NCBI RefSeq assembly: GCF_008271745.1
Contig: NZ_VKKZ01000025.1
Location: forward strand, 62,001 to 126,000
Length of the DNA: 64,000 bases
Source: Rufibacter glacialis
GTDB taxonomy: Bacteria > Bacteroidota > Bacteroidia > Cytophagales > Hymenobacteraceae
Direction: 5' to 3'
The notes below the pieces were generated by a model. That model had not been told where the DNA came from. It was given only the letters and a program-made list of their open reading frames with translations, and searched no databases. Shown in pieces: positions 16,639 to 25,378 of this stretch. Numbering within the stretch: position 1 is the stretch's first letter; each line of letters starts with the position of its first letter. Made by a program: the position numbers and the translations under genes.

Positions 16639-17397
16639 CTACTGCTTTACCTGTGGTCTTACAATTCTATCCGCTAATCCCACTTTTTGGGCTTTCATCT
16701 CGGCTAAGACAATCTGGGCCATTTCGCGCGCTCCCAACTCATTGAAATGGGTATCATCCACTTTGCCTTTGGGGTAGTTGGGGTGTTCTTCGGGCTGGAG
16801 GTGCACGAACAGGAGTTTAGAGGCCTCGGGGCCCAACTTCCGAAGCAGTTCCTGACTTTTGCCGTCCAGGTCAAGCAAGGCGACCTTCTGCCTTTTGGCC
16901 ACCGACCGCACCAGATTGGAGTACACGGCGTGGGTGTCTTCCAGCTTGCCGGTTGCATCAAACTTACGGCGGGCGGCGGGCGTGATCAGCACCGGAGCCA
17001 CGTTCTTCTTTCTGGCCTCGGTGATGAAACGCTCCAGGTTGGTCTGGAATTCGGCTTCAGTGGTCGCGCTTTTCTTGGTGGGTATCTCGTCATTGTGCCC
17101 GAACTGGATAAACAGGTAATCTCCGGTCTTCATGGAAGAGGCCACGGGTTGCCAAAGCTTGCCATCTATGAAGGTGCGGGTGCTTCGGCCGTTTTTGGCA
17201 TGGTTTTCCACTTTCACGGTAGAATCAAAGAAGTACTTGAAGGGCATGCCCCACCCCGTTTCAGGGTAGTGCCTGGTTTCTTTGATAGACATGGTGGAGT
17301 CTCCAATGAGATAGACGGTGACAGGCGCATTTTCCCGGGCTAGGAAAGACATCAGCCCCAGGCAGCACAACAACAGAAGAGTGAAGGTAATTTTCAT
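16639..17397 (-). CDS. rhamnogalacturonan acetylesterase-like SGNH hydrolase (CE12)
   Basis: A 252-residue exported esterase that should remove acetyl groups from rhamnogalacturonan or homogalacturonan. A signal peptide covers about 1-20. SGNH blocks are all present: YLIGDSTMS (nucleophile Ser near residue 35), NGRSTRTF (Gly), FGHND (Asn near residue 101) and VDDTHFNELGA (Asp and His near residue 218). It is paralogous to the enzyme at 22482-23270, with the same motif order. It lies between the LamG lipoprotein and the VOC/esterase pair. Confidence 0.92.
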   Translation of the reverse strand: MKITFTLLLLCCLGLMSFLARENAPVTVYLIGDSTMSIKETRHYPETGWGMPFKYFFDSTVKVENHAKNGRSTRTFIDGKLWQPVASSMKTGDYLFIQFGHNDEIPTKKSATTEAEFQTNLERFITEARKKNVAPVLITPAARRKFDATGKLEDTHAVYSNLVRSVAKRQKVALLDLDGKSQELLRKLGPEASKLLFVHLQPEEHPNYPKGKVDDTHFNELGAREMAQIVLAEMKAQKVGLADRIVRPQVKQ

Positions 17398-17623
17398 AGG
17401 AGAAAGGGTTTCTAAAAAGCGAATTTTGAAGGAAAAGAATCGGTTACTGCCTTTGGTGTCCCACCCTTGCCGGCCCTGGTTTTGAGTTTGTAAAGGTAAG
17501 TCCGGTCCAAAAGGCTGCTGTTACAGGATAAGAATCGGCTTGCCGCTAGAGGCAAGGAAACACCGGTACCTGATGGTTTGAGCCGATCATCTTAAAAACA
17601 GGGGCTAAATGACCGGGCGTGGC

Positions 17624-18022
17624 TTACCATTCCTGTCGGGCCAGCATGGGCGCCCCGCGTTTGCAAAGTTGCAGGGCCAGGCCCCAGGGGTCCCGCAGCA
17701 TGATGAGGTGCGAACCGTCTTCCAGATGCTGGTTTGTTACCTCAGTTGCCCCGGCGGCGCAGAGGCGGTCTTTGTCTAGGGTAGGATTCTCAGAGACGAA
17801 GGCCAGGTGCACCAGCAATGGGTTCATGGTGCGGTAGGGCGGAACCTCATGGGCGGGATTCAGGTAAATTTCTACCATGATACGCCCGCTGTCATCAGCA
17901 AGGAAAGTGGTGAACGGCGCTTCCTTCATTTGGCGTACCACACGCAGGCCCAGGTGCTGCACGTACCAGGCCGACATGGCCACTGGGTCTTCTACGTTGA
18001 GGGCGAAATGTTCTAATTTCAT
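17624..18022 (-). CDS. VOC/glyoxalase-fold protein
   Basis: A 132-residue single-domain VOC-superfamily protein with two beta-alpha-beta-beta-beta units. The opening KLEHFALNVEDPVAMSAWYV and the end FLRDPWG-like segment (MLRDPWGLALQL) are typical, with metal-ligand candidates at His5 and near Glu54 and His74. Its start overlaps the stop of the upstream esterase gene by 4 nt (ATGA), so the two are translationally coupled. The substrate is unknown; coupling suggests a role connected to sugar or ester degradation. Confidence 0.85.
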   Translation of the reverse strand: MKLEHFALNVEDPVAMSAWYVQHLGLRVVRQMKEAPFTTFLADDSGRIMVEIYLNPAHEVPPYRTMNPLLVHLAFVSENPTLDKDRLCAAGATEVTNQHLEDGSHLIMLRDPWGLALQLCKRGAPMLARQEW

Positions 18023-20019
18023 AGAGAGGTTTGTTTGATGCGGCCGCCGCTTTTCTTTACCAGATCTGGTAGGTCATAATACTGGAGAATCCCCTGCACC
18101 ACGTGAGAGAACATGTCTTGTTGCAGGGGATTGGTAAGGAAGGTCTGGTAGGTGGTAAGGGTATTAGACAAAGTGGCCTGGGTTATGCGGTGATCCAGGA
18201 AAACCGCGTGCGTCACCACCGGACCATACACGCCCTCGGCCTCCACGTGCACCGGCAGCTTTGCCAAGCTTTTCTGGCTTTTGAGGAAATCCAGCACCGA
18301 AGTCAGGTCTTGCACCCGTTGGGCCAGGAGCGGCCGTTTCAGGTGAAGGCTCAGCACGGCGTTGCGGTATTCACTGCTCCAGTACTTGGCGTCATTCAGT
18401 TTGGGGTCATCTTTGGTTTCGCCAATGCCCCGCAGATCCGCCAGCACCAGCACCGTACCGGCCGCCATTTCCTTCTGGATCAGGGCTTCGTTTTTGGCCA
18501 GCGTCTCCATGCCTTTGCCGGCATCGGTTAACCGGAGTACGATCCTGGAAGGCGCCTTATTCCCCACCGGTGCATACACCATCACCGGAACCGGCAATTC
18601 GCTCTGGCGCATCACCACCCTTTTCTCCAGCCGGTACTGCCCCGTCTGGCTTTCGCCGCTCAGGTCCGTGAAAACAGGGGCCTGGTTCAGCTGCAACCCG
18701 ATCACCTCCCGTACTTTTGTTTTCAGTTTGCTTTCGTTCTGCTCGTTGAGGAAGGCTTGGCGTTTAGGGGCTAACTCCTGGAAAAGGGCGAAATTCAGTT
18801 TCTGAATGGTGGCCTCGGTGGAGAAGGCGGTGTTGACCTGCCCGGTTTTGGTGGCCAGCAGGTCTTTCTCAGGGAGCGCCCCTACCTGCCCTTCTTTTAC
18901 CGGGCGGCTGTCCTGGTACAGCCACTTCCTGAACCAGGTGACGGCTTCCTCGCGCTTGGGCTGGGTAATGCCATGGCCGTCTGGCCACACAAAGAGCTTC
19001 ACCTTCTCGGGCTCCTGCAGGGTATGGTATACCTTTTGGAGTTCCTCAAAGCCTTTGAGGGTGCCGTAATGGTCCACGAAATCATTTTCCGCAGCCAGGA
19101 TAAGCACCGGTTTGGGCGCCGCCGCGATGATGAAATCCGCCATTTCTAAATTCCCTTCGCCAGGCATGTACTGGCAGCCGTCCTGCGAGCCGGCAACTTC
19201 AATGTAGCGGTCGCGCTGGGTAAAGTAGCTGCAAGGGGCGGCCACCTTGATGCGGTCATCATAGGCCATGAGGTACATGGTTTGGGTGCCGCCCCCTGAG
19301 TTGCCCAAGGCGCCTATCCTGGTTTTGTCCACCTCAGGCCGGGACTCCAGGTAATCAAGGCCCCGAACGTTGTCCCAAAGCATGTATGCGGCCACGCTGG
19401 TACCTACCAAGGTGGCGCCGGCGTTGAGTAAGGTATGTTCAGTGGTAGAGCCGCGGGTAAGGCTTTTGCCGGTGGAGTCCGTGAGTTGCACCCGCTCCCC
19501 CTGTGAAAAGGGATCAACGGACAGCACCACAAACCCGTTTCGGGCGAAGAGGCGGGCGGTTTTCTGGTAAGACTCAGTGGCCTTGGCCGTCATTTCATGG
19601 CCGTTCATCAGAATCACCCCCGGAAATGGCCCCTTGCCCTCCGGAAGGTACAGGTTAGCGGTCACGTGGTGGTTAGGCCGGCTCTCATAGACCAGGTTCT
19701 CAATGCGGTAACCGTCTTGTTTTGTCTGGCGCGTGATCTTGGCGTTTAGCGGCTGTTTTTGCGGAAACTGCCCCACCACGCGCAGGTATTCTTTTTTCAC
19801 ATCGGCCTGGTAAGCGCGTAAACTTTCTTTGGACGCCAAAGCCTGGGTAAGTTTCTCGTGCCGCTGGTCATACGCCCGGTGCAGGTCCCGTACCAGATAG
19901 GCATTGTACACCGTCTGCCCCTTGAAGGGCAGCACCTGGGCCTCTAGCTTCAGGGGGAGAGCCAAGAAGCACGCCAAAGCCGAGGAAAGGATGATATTTT
20001 TAGACTTACTATCTTTCAT
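18019..20019 (-). CDS. two-domain alpha/beta-hydrolase esterase (acetylxylan esterase or CE19-like)
   Basis: A 666-residue exported protein with a signal peptide (about 1-27). The first alpha/beta-hydrolase domain carries the nucleophile elbow GNSGGG (near residue 243), an acid candidate in ENDFVDH, and the catalytic His in PDGHGITQPKR. A second, degenerate alpha/beta domain covers about 400-650. The architecture resembles Bacteroides two-domain carbohydrate esterases such as CE19 pectin methylesterases; annotation pipelines often say acetylxylan esterase. A perfect copy of the regulon operator lies 152 bp upstream (20172-20187), tying it to pectin use. The exact ester bond attacked is not decided by sequence. 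Confidence 0.8.
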   Translation of the reverse strand: MKDSKSKNIILSSALACFLALPLKLEAQVLPFKGQTVYNAYLVRDLHRAYDQRHEKLTQALASKESLRAYQADVKKEYLRVVGQFPQKQPLNAKITRQTKQDGYRIENLVYESRPNHHVTANLYLPEGKGPFPGVILMNGHEMTAKATESYQKTARLFARNGFVVLSVDPFSQGERVQLTDSTGKSLTRGSTTEHTLLNAGATLVGTSVAAYMLWDNVRGLDYLESRPEVDKTRIGALGNSGGGTQTMYLMAYDDRIKVAAPCSYFTQRDRYIEVAGSQDGCQYMPGEGNLEMADFIIAAAPKPVLILAAENDFVDHYGTLKGFEELQKVYHTLQEPEKVKLFVWPDGHGITQPKREEAVTWFRKWLYQDSRPVKEGQVGALPEKDLLATKTGQVNTAFSTEATIQKLNFALFQELAPKRQAFLNEQNESKLKTKVREVIGLQLNQAPVFTDLSGESQTGQYRLEKRVVMRQSELPVPVMVYAPVGNKAPSRIVLRLTDAGKGMETLAKNEALIQKEMAAGTVLVLADLRGIGETKDDPKLNDAKYWSSEYRNAVLSLHLKRPLLAQRVQDLTSVLDFLKSQKSLAKLPVHVEAEGVYGPVVTHAVFLDHRITQATLSNTLTTYQTFLTNPLQQDMFSHVVQGILQYYDLPDLVKKSGGRIKQTSL

Positions 20020-20171
20020 TTAAACTTCCTCATCATCATCTAAGAAGGCCTTGGCGCCTGTGCACAAAAAGATAACATCCCCTCCTTCCCTGGGCCGGCA
20101 AGCTTTGAATCTTCTATAGCACCACGGTTTGCACCCGCTTGCGCCTTCTTATATCCTCTTTGAACTTCCTC

Positions 20172-20187
20172 GCGCAATCGATTGCGC
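20172..20187. promoter_or_regulatory. LacI-type operator upstream of the two-domain esterase
   Basis: GCGCAATCGATTGCGC is a perfect 16-bp palindrome, the most symmetric of the four copies in the window. It is 152 bp upstream of the esterase start codon on the minus strand. Unlike the other three copies, no TAAAT-type -7 box directly precedes it, so the promoter position here is unclear. Confidence 0.85.
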
Positions 20188-20200
20188 TTTCCTTTCTAAA

Positions 20201-20224
20201 AAAAGGCAGTTTTCCATGCCTTTT
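20201..20224 (-). terminator. hairpin, possible pectate lyase terminator
   Basis: AAAAGGCA (20201-20208) and TGCCTTTT (20217-20224) form an 8-bp stem with an 8-nt loop. On the minus strand the stem is followed by a run of T, as expected for termination of a leftward transcript coming from the pectate lyase gene. Confidence 0.55.
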
Positions 20225-20607
20225 CAGAAAACAGCCCGTTTTCCTTTTGTTTTAAGGGCGTTATTTCTTCTTCAAGATGCGGTTTTTTTTCACGAATAGC
20301 AAGCGTATTTCCAGCCACTTATTTACAGACCAAAGACCAAATCTATTTTCTACCGGTCCCGCTTTTCACACAGACCTAACCTGCTTTTGGTCAGTTTATA
20401 TTCTTCTTCCGGGTACCGGCAAATTCCAACACCAGGATACTCTTGAAGCTATCGTCTCTAAGAAGTTGGAAACTTCTGCGCATTTCAGGTCCAAGTTAGA
20501 AACTTGAACCCGAGAATAGTAGAAGAGCTAGGCCTGCCCTTTCAAGGGTCTTTTTAGAGAAACCAGTTTAAAGTACCAAGGGCTCCTCCTGGGGAATTTG
20601 CTGCTGC

Positions 20608-22302
20608 TTACTTTTTGACAAAGGCGACCCTTTTGGTTTGCTTTCCTTTGCCCAGCTGCGCGGAGATAAGGTAGAGGCCACTGGGCACGTACTGCCCCGC
20701 CTGGTTTGTCCCGTTCCAGGTTACGCTATGGGAGCCGGGAGAGACGGAGGCGTCTAAAAGGGTGGTCACTTTTTTTCCCGCCAGGTCGGTTACCTGTACT
20801 ACCGCCTGTCCGCGCTGTCTGGCTACAAACGTGAAGGTAGTTTCCGTGGTAAAAGGATTAGGAATAAGGCCGGTACTCCCTAACTGGGAGTCTTCCGGTG
20901 AGCTGGTGAGGTTGGAGGCCAGTACCAGGCCGTTCAGGTACTCTTCCAGGTTGGTGTAGCCGTCGCCGTTCCCGTCCAGATTGCGGTCTTCAGCGTTGTT
21001 GGGGTTCAGGCCCCGCTGCGTTTCCCAGGCATCGGGCATGCCGTCTTTGTCAGTGTCTACGGGAGCCGGAAGCGACTGAAGCGTAGGCCAACCGCCCACA
21101 TCCTGCTGGCTGTCAATAATGCCGTTGGTGCTTCCGCGCGAACCGGGGGCAGTGAAGGTTCCCTGGCGTACATTCTCTATGACCCGGACATCTACCGCAT
21201 CCCGTTTCAGAGAGGCACCCGCCTTTTCAAGGACCTGGGTGTAGGCTTCGGGGGCGGCATGGGTGACTACGTTGTTTTGGATAGGGTGCGGGGCGTTGCG
21301 CCGAAGAGAGGCTTTGTCCGCCTCAGACACCGTGCCGTAGCTGCTGTGGAATTGGTTCAGCACCCCGTAGGTCCAGTTGTCTGCCGTGGTGCGGGGGCTT
21401 CCTTCCACAAAATTGCCGTCTATGTAAAACTTGCCCCATTGATCATACACCTCGGTGCCGGGGGTCTTGTTCTTGTCCAGGGAAGCGATGCGCTCTTTCT
21501 TGGAAGTGGCCGGACCGGGCTTGTAGTAATTGTTCACGATGTTCACGTTCATGGCCTCACCGCCGTAGATGCTGTTCTGGCCCCAGTTGTAGAACACATT
21601 GTTGCGCACATCCACCAGATCAGTGAGCGCGAAGGCTTTACCGGCCTCCTCGCCCAACCTGGGGTTGCGGCTGTCATGGTGGGCCATGAGGTTGTGGTGG
21701 AACGAGGCGTTCTTGCCGCCCCAGATGCCGCCGTATCCATGGGCGCCCTTGGCGTGGGCCGAGTTCCGGAGGCTCTCCGAGATAATGCTCCACTGCAGGG
21801 TGAAATTCTCATTGGCGTAAAAAGAGACGCACTCATCCGTTGACCAGCTCATGGAGCAATGGTCAATGATGAGGTTCTTATGGAACCTTCCCCCCAAGGC
21901 ATCTCCTTCCTGCTGGGCCTCATCGCCCATCCTGAACCGGAGGTACCGGATGATCACATTGTCCGCGTCTACCGTGACCGGGTAATTTTTAAGGGTGATC
22001 CCATCACCCGGGGCGGTTTGCCCAGCAATGGTGATACCAGGATTCCTGATGGTAAGGCTGGAGGCCAGCGCAATGGTGCCGGACACCCGGAACACGACGG
22101 TTCTGGGTCCTGCAGCAGTGATTGCGGCCCGCAAACTACCAGGCCCTGCGTCATTCAGGTTGGTCACTTCTAGGACCGCCCCTCCTCTTCCGCCCGTGGC
22201 GAAACGCCCAAACCCTTCGGCTCCCGGGAAAGCCAGTTGCTGCGCCACCGCCTGGAGCCCCAGGCAACAGCACGCGATTAGTATCAGTAGGTTTTTCATC
22301 AT
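20608..22302 (-). CDS. pectate lyase, PL1 family, with T9SS sorting domain
   Basis: A 564-residue secreted lyase that cleaves polygalacturonate by beta-elimination to unsaturated oligomers. I take the ATG at 22302 in preference to the GTG two codons upstream. Signal peptide about 1-20; parallel beta-helix domain about 22-400 with PGAEGFG, IRYLRFRMGD, IIDHCSMSWSTDE and HHNLMAHHDSRNPR. Next is a calcium-binding thrombospondin-3-like stretch (DTDKDGMPDAWE) and a C-terminal type A T9SS sorting domain (LIPNPFTTETTFTF to the end, FVKK). It is therefore released or anchored by type IX secretion, unlike its lipoprotein paralogue at 30460-31890. Confidence 0.93.
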   Translation of the reverse strand: MMKNLLILIACCCLGLQAVAQQLAFPGAEGFGRFATGGRGGAVLEVTNLNDAGPGSLRAAITAAGPRTVVFRVSGTIALASSLTIRNPGITIAGQTAPGDGITLKNYPVTVDADNVIIRYLRFRMGDEAQQEGDALGGRFHKNLIIDHCSMSWSTDECVSFYANENFTLQWSIISESLRNSAHAKGAHGYGGIWGGKNASFHHNLMAHHDSRNPRLGEEAGKAFALTDLVDVRNNVFYNWGQNSIYGGEAMNVNIVNNYYKPGPATSKKERIASLDKNKTPGTEVYDQWGKFYIDGNFVEGSPRTTADNWTYGVLNQFHSSYGTVSEADKASLRRNAPHPIQNNVVTHAAPEAYTQVLEKAGASLKRDAVDVRVIENVRQGTFTAPGSRGSTNGIIDSQQDVGGWPTLQSLPAPVDTDKDGMPDAWETQRGLNPNNAEDRNLDGNGDGYTNLEEYLNGLVLASNLTSSPEDSQLGSTGLIPNPFTTETTFTFVARQRGQAVVQVTDLAGKKVTTLLDASVSPGSHSVTWNGTNQAGQYVPSGLYLISAQLGKGKQTKRVAFVKK

Positions 22303-22481
22303 GGTCACATTAACTTATTGATGTAATGCCGTTACGTCCGTCCTATCTATTCTATGCGGTCCAATTTCTCTTAGATGAGAAGAACCTCCTCGGTGTTCCA
22401 ATTTGAAGGCATTTCACCCTTTCTTTCACACTAATTAGGGCAAAACACATTTTACTTTCTTTTCTTTCAAGAACTGGGCTT

Positions 22482-23270
22482 CTACTTCAGGGCCTTCATT
22501 CCTTCAAACACCAGCCGGGCCACTTCCTTCGCTCCTTCGGGTTGAAAGTGGGTGTTGTCTTTCTGGCCCTCGGGGTAGTTTTTGTATTTGCCAGGGGGTA
22601 GGTTCATGAAATAGGTGTTGGTCACGTACTCCTGGCCTTTGGCCGAGAAGGAATCTATGGACCGCTGTTGCAGGTCGATCAAACGCACGTTGAGCTCTTT
22701 GGCTACGTCTTTGACCGCCTGCGGATACTCGCCGTGCACGTTCCCAATCTTGCCGTCTTTCCAGGGGTAGTTGCGGGTGACAGGCGTGAGCAGAATGGGG
22801 AGGGCGCCTTTCTCGCGGGTTTGGGTTACGTACAACCGAAGGAACTCTTTGTAGCCCTGGAGGGTGACGTACCGCTCCGGCTTGTCTACGGCGGCATCAT
22901 TGTGGCCGAACTGGATCATGACCACATCATTCTTTTTCAACGCTTGGTACACCTGCGCCCAGCGGCCTTCCTCAAAGAAGGTGCGGGTGCTGCGGCCGCC
23001 CCGGGCTTTGTCCAGGAGTTGCACACTGTCGGCTTTGATGAGGTTCCTGAGTTGCGAAAGGCTGTCGGGCCGAAGAAATGGCTGAAATACCTGTCCCCAG
23101 CCCATGACCGGGTAGCGTTTGTTCAGGTAATCCTCGCCGTCATAGTCAGAGTAATCGGCCACGGTAGAATCGCCGATCAGGTACACCCGCACGATCTTCT
23201 TTTTGAAAGGGGCAAATGACATGGCGCCCACGGCCATCATCAGCAGCAGGAGGATGGATCTTTGGTACAT
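22482..23270 (-). CDS. rhamnogalacturonan acetylesterase-like SGNH hydrolase (CE12)
   Basis: A 262-residue exported esterase. A signal peptide covers about 1-20. The four SGNH blocks are VYLIGDSTVADYSD (Ser near 35), RGGRSTRTFFEE, IQFGHNDAAVD and KDNTHFQPEGAKEV (Asp and His near 244). It is clearly paralogous to the gene at 16639-17397 but diverged, so the two may act on different acetylated positions of rhamnogalacturonan and homogalacturonan. It sits between the PL1 lyase and GH28 polygalacturonase genes, all transcribed leftward. Confidence 0.92.
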   Translation of the reverse strand: MYQRSILLLLMMAVGAMSFAPFKKKIVRVYLIGDSTVADYSDYDGEDYLNKRYPVMGWGQVFQPFLRPDSLSQLRNLIKADSVQLLDKARGGRSTRTFFEEGRWAQVYQALKKNDVVMIQFGHNDAAVDKPERYVTLQGYKEFLRLYVTQTREKGALPILLTPVTRNYPWKDGKIGNVHGEYPQAVKDVAKELNVRLIDLQQRSIDSFSAKGQEYVTNTYFMNLPPGKYKNYPEGQKDNTHFQPEGAKEVARLVFEGMKALK

Positions 23271-23334
23271 TTTACACGTGTTTTTGAAAAAAGGAAGGGT
23301 AAACCGTATGGCCTACCCTTCTTATGACTTCTCT

Positions 23335-25101
23335 TTATTGCAGCAACACCGCCGCTTTGTTCAATTCTTTACCTTTGGAGATCTGGGTGGCGGCACTGGC
23401 GAAGTCTTTGCTTTCCAGCTTCACGTTCTTGGTGAGCGGGCCCATCACTTTGACCGCCGGTTCCTTGGTCTGGTTGAAAGTCAAGCCTTGCACCTTGACA
23501 TCTTTGCTGTTGTAGATGGTCAGGGCCGGGCCTTTCTCCGTGATCACTTTCACGTTCTTCAGGGTGATGCCGGTGGCGTCTACCGCCGAGATGCCTCTGG
23601 TGGCTTTGAGGTAGGAGTTCTCAATGTTCACGTTTTGCAGGTTCATCTCCGGAAGGCCTTGCAAGGCCACCGCTTCGGCGGCGCCGGAAACCGTGATATT
23701 GCGCATCCAGATGTTCTTGAACGAAGGGGTTTCCTCGGTCACCGCCACCAGTTTCTCCACCCGCGCTTCATCAGAGGCGCGCTGGTCATCTTCCAGCACC
23801 GGCGAGTTTCCGCCGTAGAACAGGTTGAAGCTGATGGCCTGGGTAGGGATGTTCACCATGTCAATGTTGGAGATCCAGATGTTCTCAACCAAGCCTCCGC
23901 GGCCGCGGGTACTCTTGAACCGAAGCCCAATGTCGGTGCCCATGAACGTGCAGTTAGACACGTGCACGTTGCGCACGCCGCCGCTCATCTCGCTGCCCAC
24001 CACAAAACCGCCGTGGCCGTGGTACACCACGTTGTTTTTCACGATCACATTCTCCGTAGGTACGCCCCGGTCCCGTCCGTCTTTGTCTTTACCCGACTTG
24101 AAGCAGATGGCGTCATCGCCTACGTCAAAGGTGTTGTTGTAGACCAAGGCGTTCTTGCAGGATTCCAGGTCCAGGCCGTCGCCGTTCTGGGAGTACCAGG
24201 GGTTACGCACGTTCAGGTTCCGGATGATGATGTCCTGGCACATGAGCGGGTGCAGGTTCCAGGCCGGGGAATTCTGGAAGGTAGGTCCGTCCAGCAACAC
24301 CCTTTTGCAGTTCACCAGGCTCAGCATTACGGGGCGCAGGTAATCTTTGATGGCTTCAAACTCGGCGCGGGTTTTCAGGTCAGGCACGTTGAAGTTGCTG
24401 CCCTGGGTGTCGCCTTTCAAAGCGTTCTGGGTAGGGTACCACATGTCGCCTTTGGCGTTGAGCACCCCGGTTTTGGTCAGTTCCTTCCACTGACCGGCCG
24501 TCATCTTGCTTTTCTTCACGGGGCGCCAGGCATCCCCGTTGCCGTCAAAGGTACCCTCGCCGGTTATGGCAATGTTTTCCAGGTCGCGGCCTGAGATGGG
24601 CGACTGGCACCGGAAGGTGTTCAGGCCCTCAAAGCTGGTTTCTACCACGGGGTAATCGTCAAAGTCCCGGCTGAAGATGACCATAGAACCCGCCTCGGCG
24701 TGCAGGTCAATGTTGCTTTTCATCACGATGGGGCCGGTAAGCCACAGGCCGCGCGGAATTACCACGCGTCCGCCGCCCTTGGCGGCTACGTCGGCGATGG
24801 CCTGTTCAAAGGCTTTGGTGTTTTTGGTGATGCCATCGCCCACGGCGCCGTATTTGGTGATGGGCACACGGTAGTTGGGGAACTTGGTTTCCTTCACTTT
24901 GGGCATGTCAAACTCAATGCCCTCATAGATGGTGGCGTCTACGCTGGCGTTAGAGACATTCACCCCTGCCGTGGGGGCGCTGCCGGAAGAAGCAGAACTG
25001 GCCGCCGGCGCGGAGGTTTCGCGCTGACAGGCGAATTGGAACACGCTCACCAAGCCTAGGGTAAGCAAGAACTTGCTGGAAAGACCTTTTCTGATTTTCA
25101 T
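23335..25101 (-). CDS. polygalacturonase-type glycoside hydrolase (GH28)
   Basis: A 588-residue lipoprotein, starting at the ATG at 25101 (MKIRKGLSS); upstream in-frame sequence lacks similarity and would bury the signal peptide. The lipobox is VFQFAC near residue 24. The GH28 beta-helix domain covers about 75-500 and begins with ITKYGAVGDGITKNTKAFEQ. Its catalytic motifs are all present: NGDGLDLES, VGDDAICFKSG with the Asp pair, GHGGFVVGSE and RFKSTRGRGG. Predicted to hydrolyse galacturonic acid linkages in homogalacturonan or rhamnogalacturonan at the cell surface or in the periplasm. Confidence 0.94.
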   Translation of the reverse strand: MKIRKGLSSKFLLTLGLVSVFQFACQRETSAPAASSASSGSAPTAGVNVSNASVDATIYEGIEFDMPKVKETKFPNYRVPITKYGAVGDGITKNTKAFEQAIADVAAKGGGRVVIPRGLWLTGPIVMKSNIDLHAEAGSMVIFSRDFDDYPVVETSFEGLNTFRCQSPISGRDLENIAITGEGTFDGNGDAWRPVKKSKMTAGQWKELTKTGVLNAKGDMWYPTQNALKGDTQGSNFNVPDLKTRAEFEAIKDYLRPVMLSLVNCKRVLLDGPTFQNSPAWNLHPLMCQDIIIRNLNVRNPWYSQNGDGLDLESCKNALVYNNTFDVGDDAICFKSGKDKDGRDRGVPTENVIVKNNVVYHGHGGFVVGSEMSGGVRNVHVSNCTFMGTDIGLRFKSTRGRGGLVENIWISNIDMVNIPTQAISFNLFYGGNSPVLEDDQRASDEARVEKLVAVTEETPSFKNIWMRNITVSGAAEAVALQGLPEMNLQNVNIENSYLKATRGISAVDATGITLKNVKVITEKGPALTIYNSKDVKVQGLTFNQTKEPAVKVMGPLTKNVKLESKDFASAATQISKGKELNKAAVLLQ

Positions 25102-25196
25102 ATCGTTACTCGTTTTACTTCTTTTTGAACTCTTTTGCCAACGACAGCCGTGGAAAAACACAAATGCATTGACAGAAGCAACTATACCTTATTTCA

Positions 25197-25287
25197 TTGT
25201 CATCCTGAAAGGATCTTATGGGCAAACAGTAGTGGCCATCAATAAATGCTTATTTAGTTCGCTTACAAGATCCTTTCAGGATGACAA
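25197..25287. repeat. REP-like inverted repeat
   Basis: 25197-25217 and 25267-25287 are perfect 21-bp inverted copies, with a 49-bp spacer. The arm contains GTCATCCTGAAAGGATC. A decayed copy lies at 3120-3210. It is in the gap between the GH43 and GH28 genes. Elements of this layout in other bacteria are mobilised by REP-associated transposases; none is encoded in this window. Confidence 0.8.
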
Positions 25288-25378
25288 AATATATTGTTTA
25301 AGCTGTCCTTTAGTTTGTTTATGCTTACTTCTGTTGTTTCAGATCCCTTTTCTTAGAAGCACCCCTGAAACGCCTGCC

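Larger units (their letters stand above)
20020..20607. other. intergenic region with operator and hairpin
   Basis: This 588-bp gap lies between two minus-strand genes. It holds the perfect operator palindrome at 20172-20187 and a hairpin AAAAGGCA/TGCCTTTT (20201-20224) that may end the pectate lyase transcript. No gene is visible; the right half (20280-20560) is unassigned. Confidence 0.6.

Noticed and set aside
23203-24594. 463-residue open frame opposite the GH28 gene
   Set aside because: A shadow frame on the antisense strand; the GH28 frame has full catalytic motifs and a lipoprotein signal.
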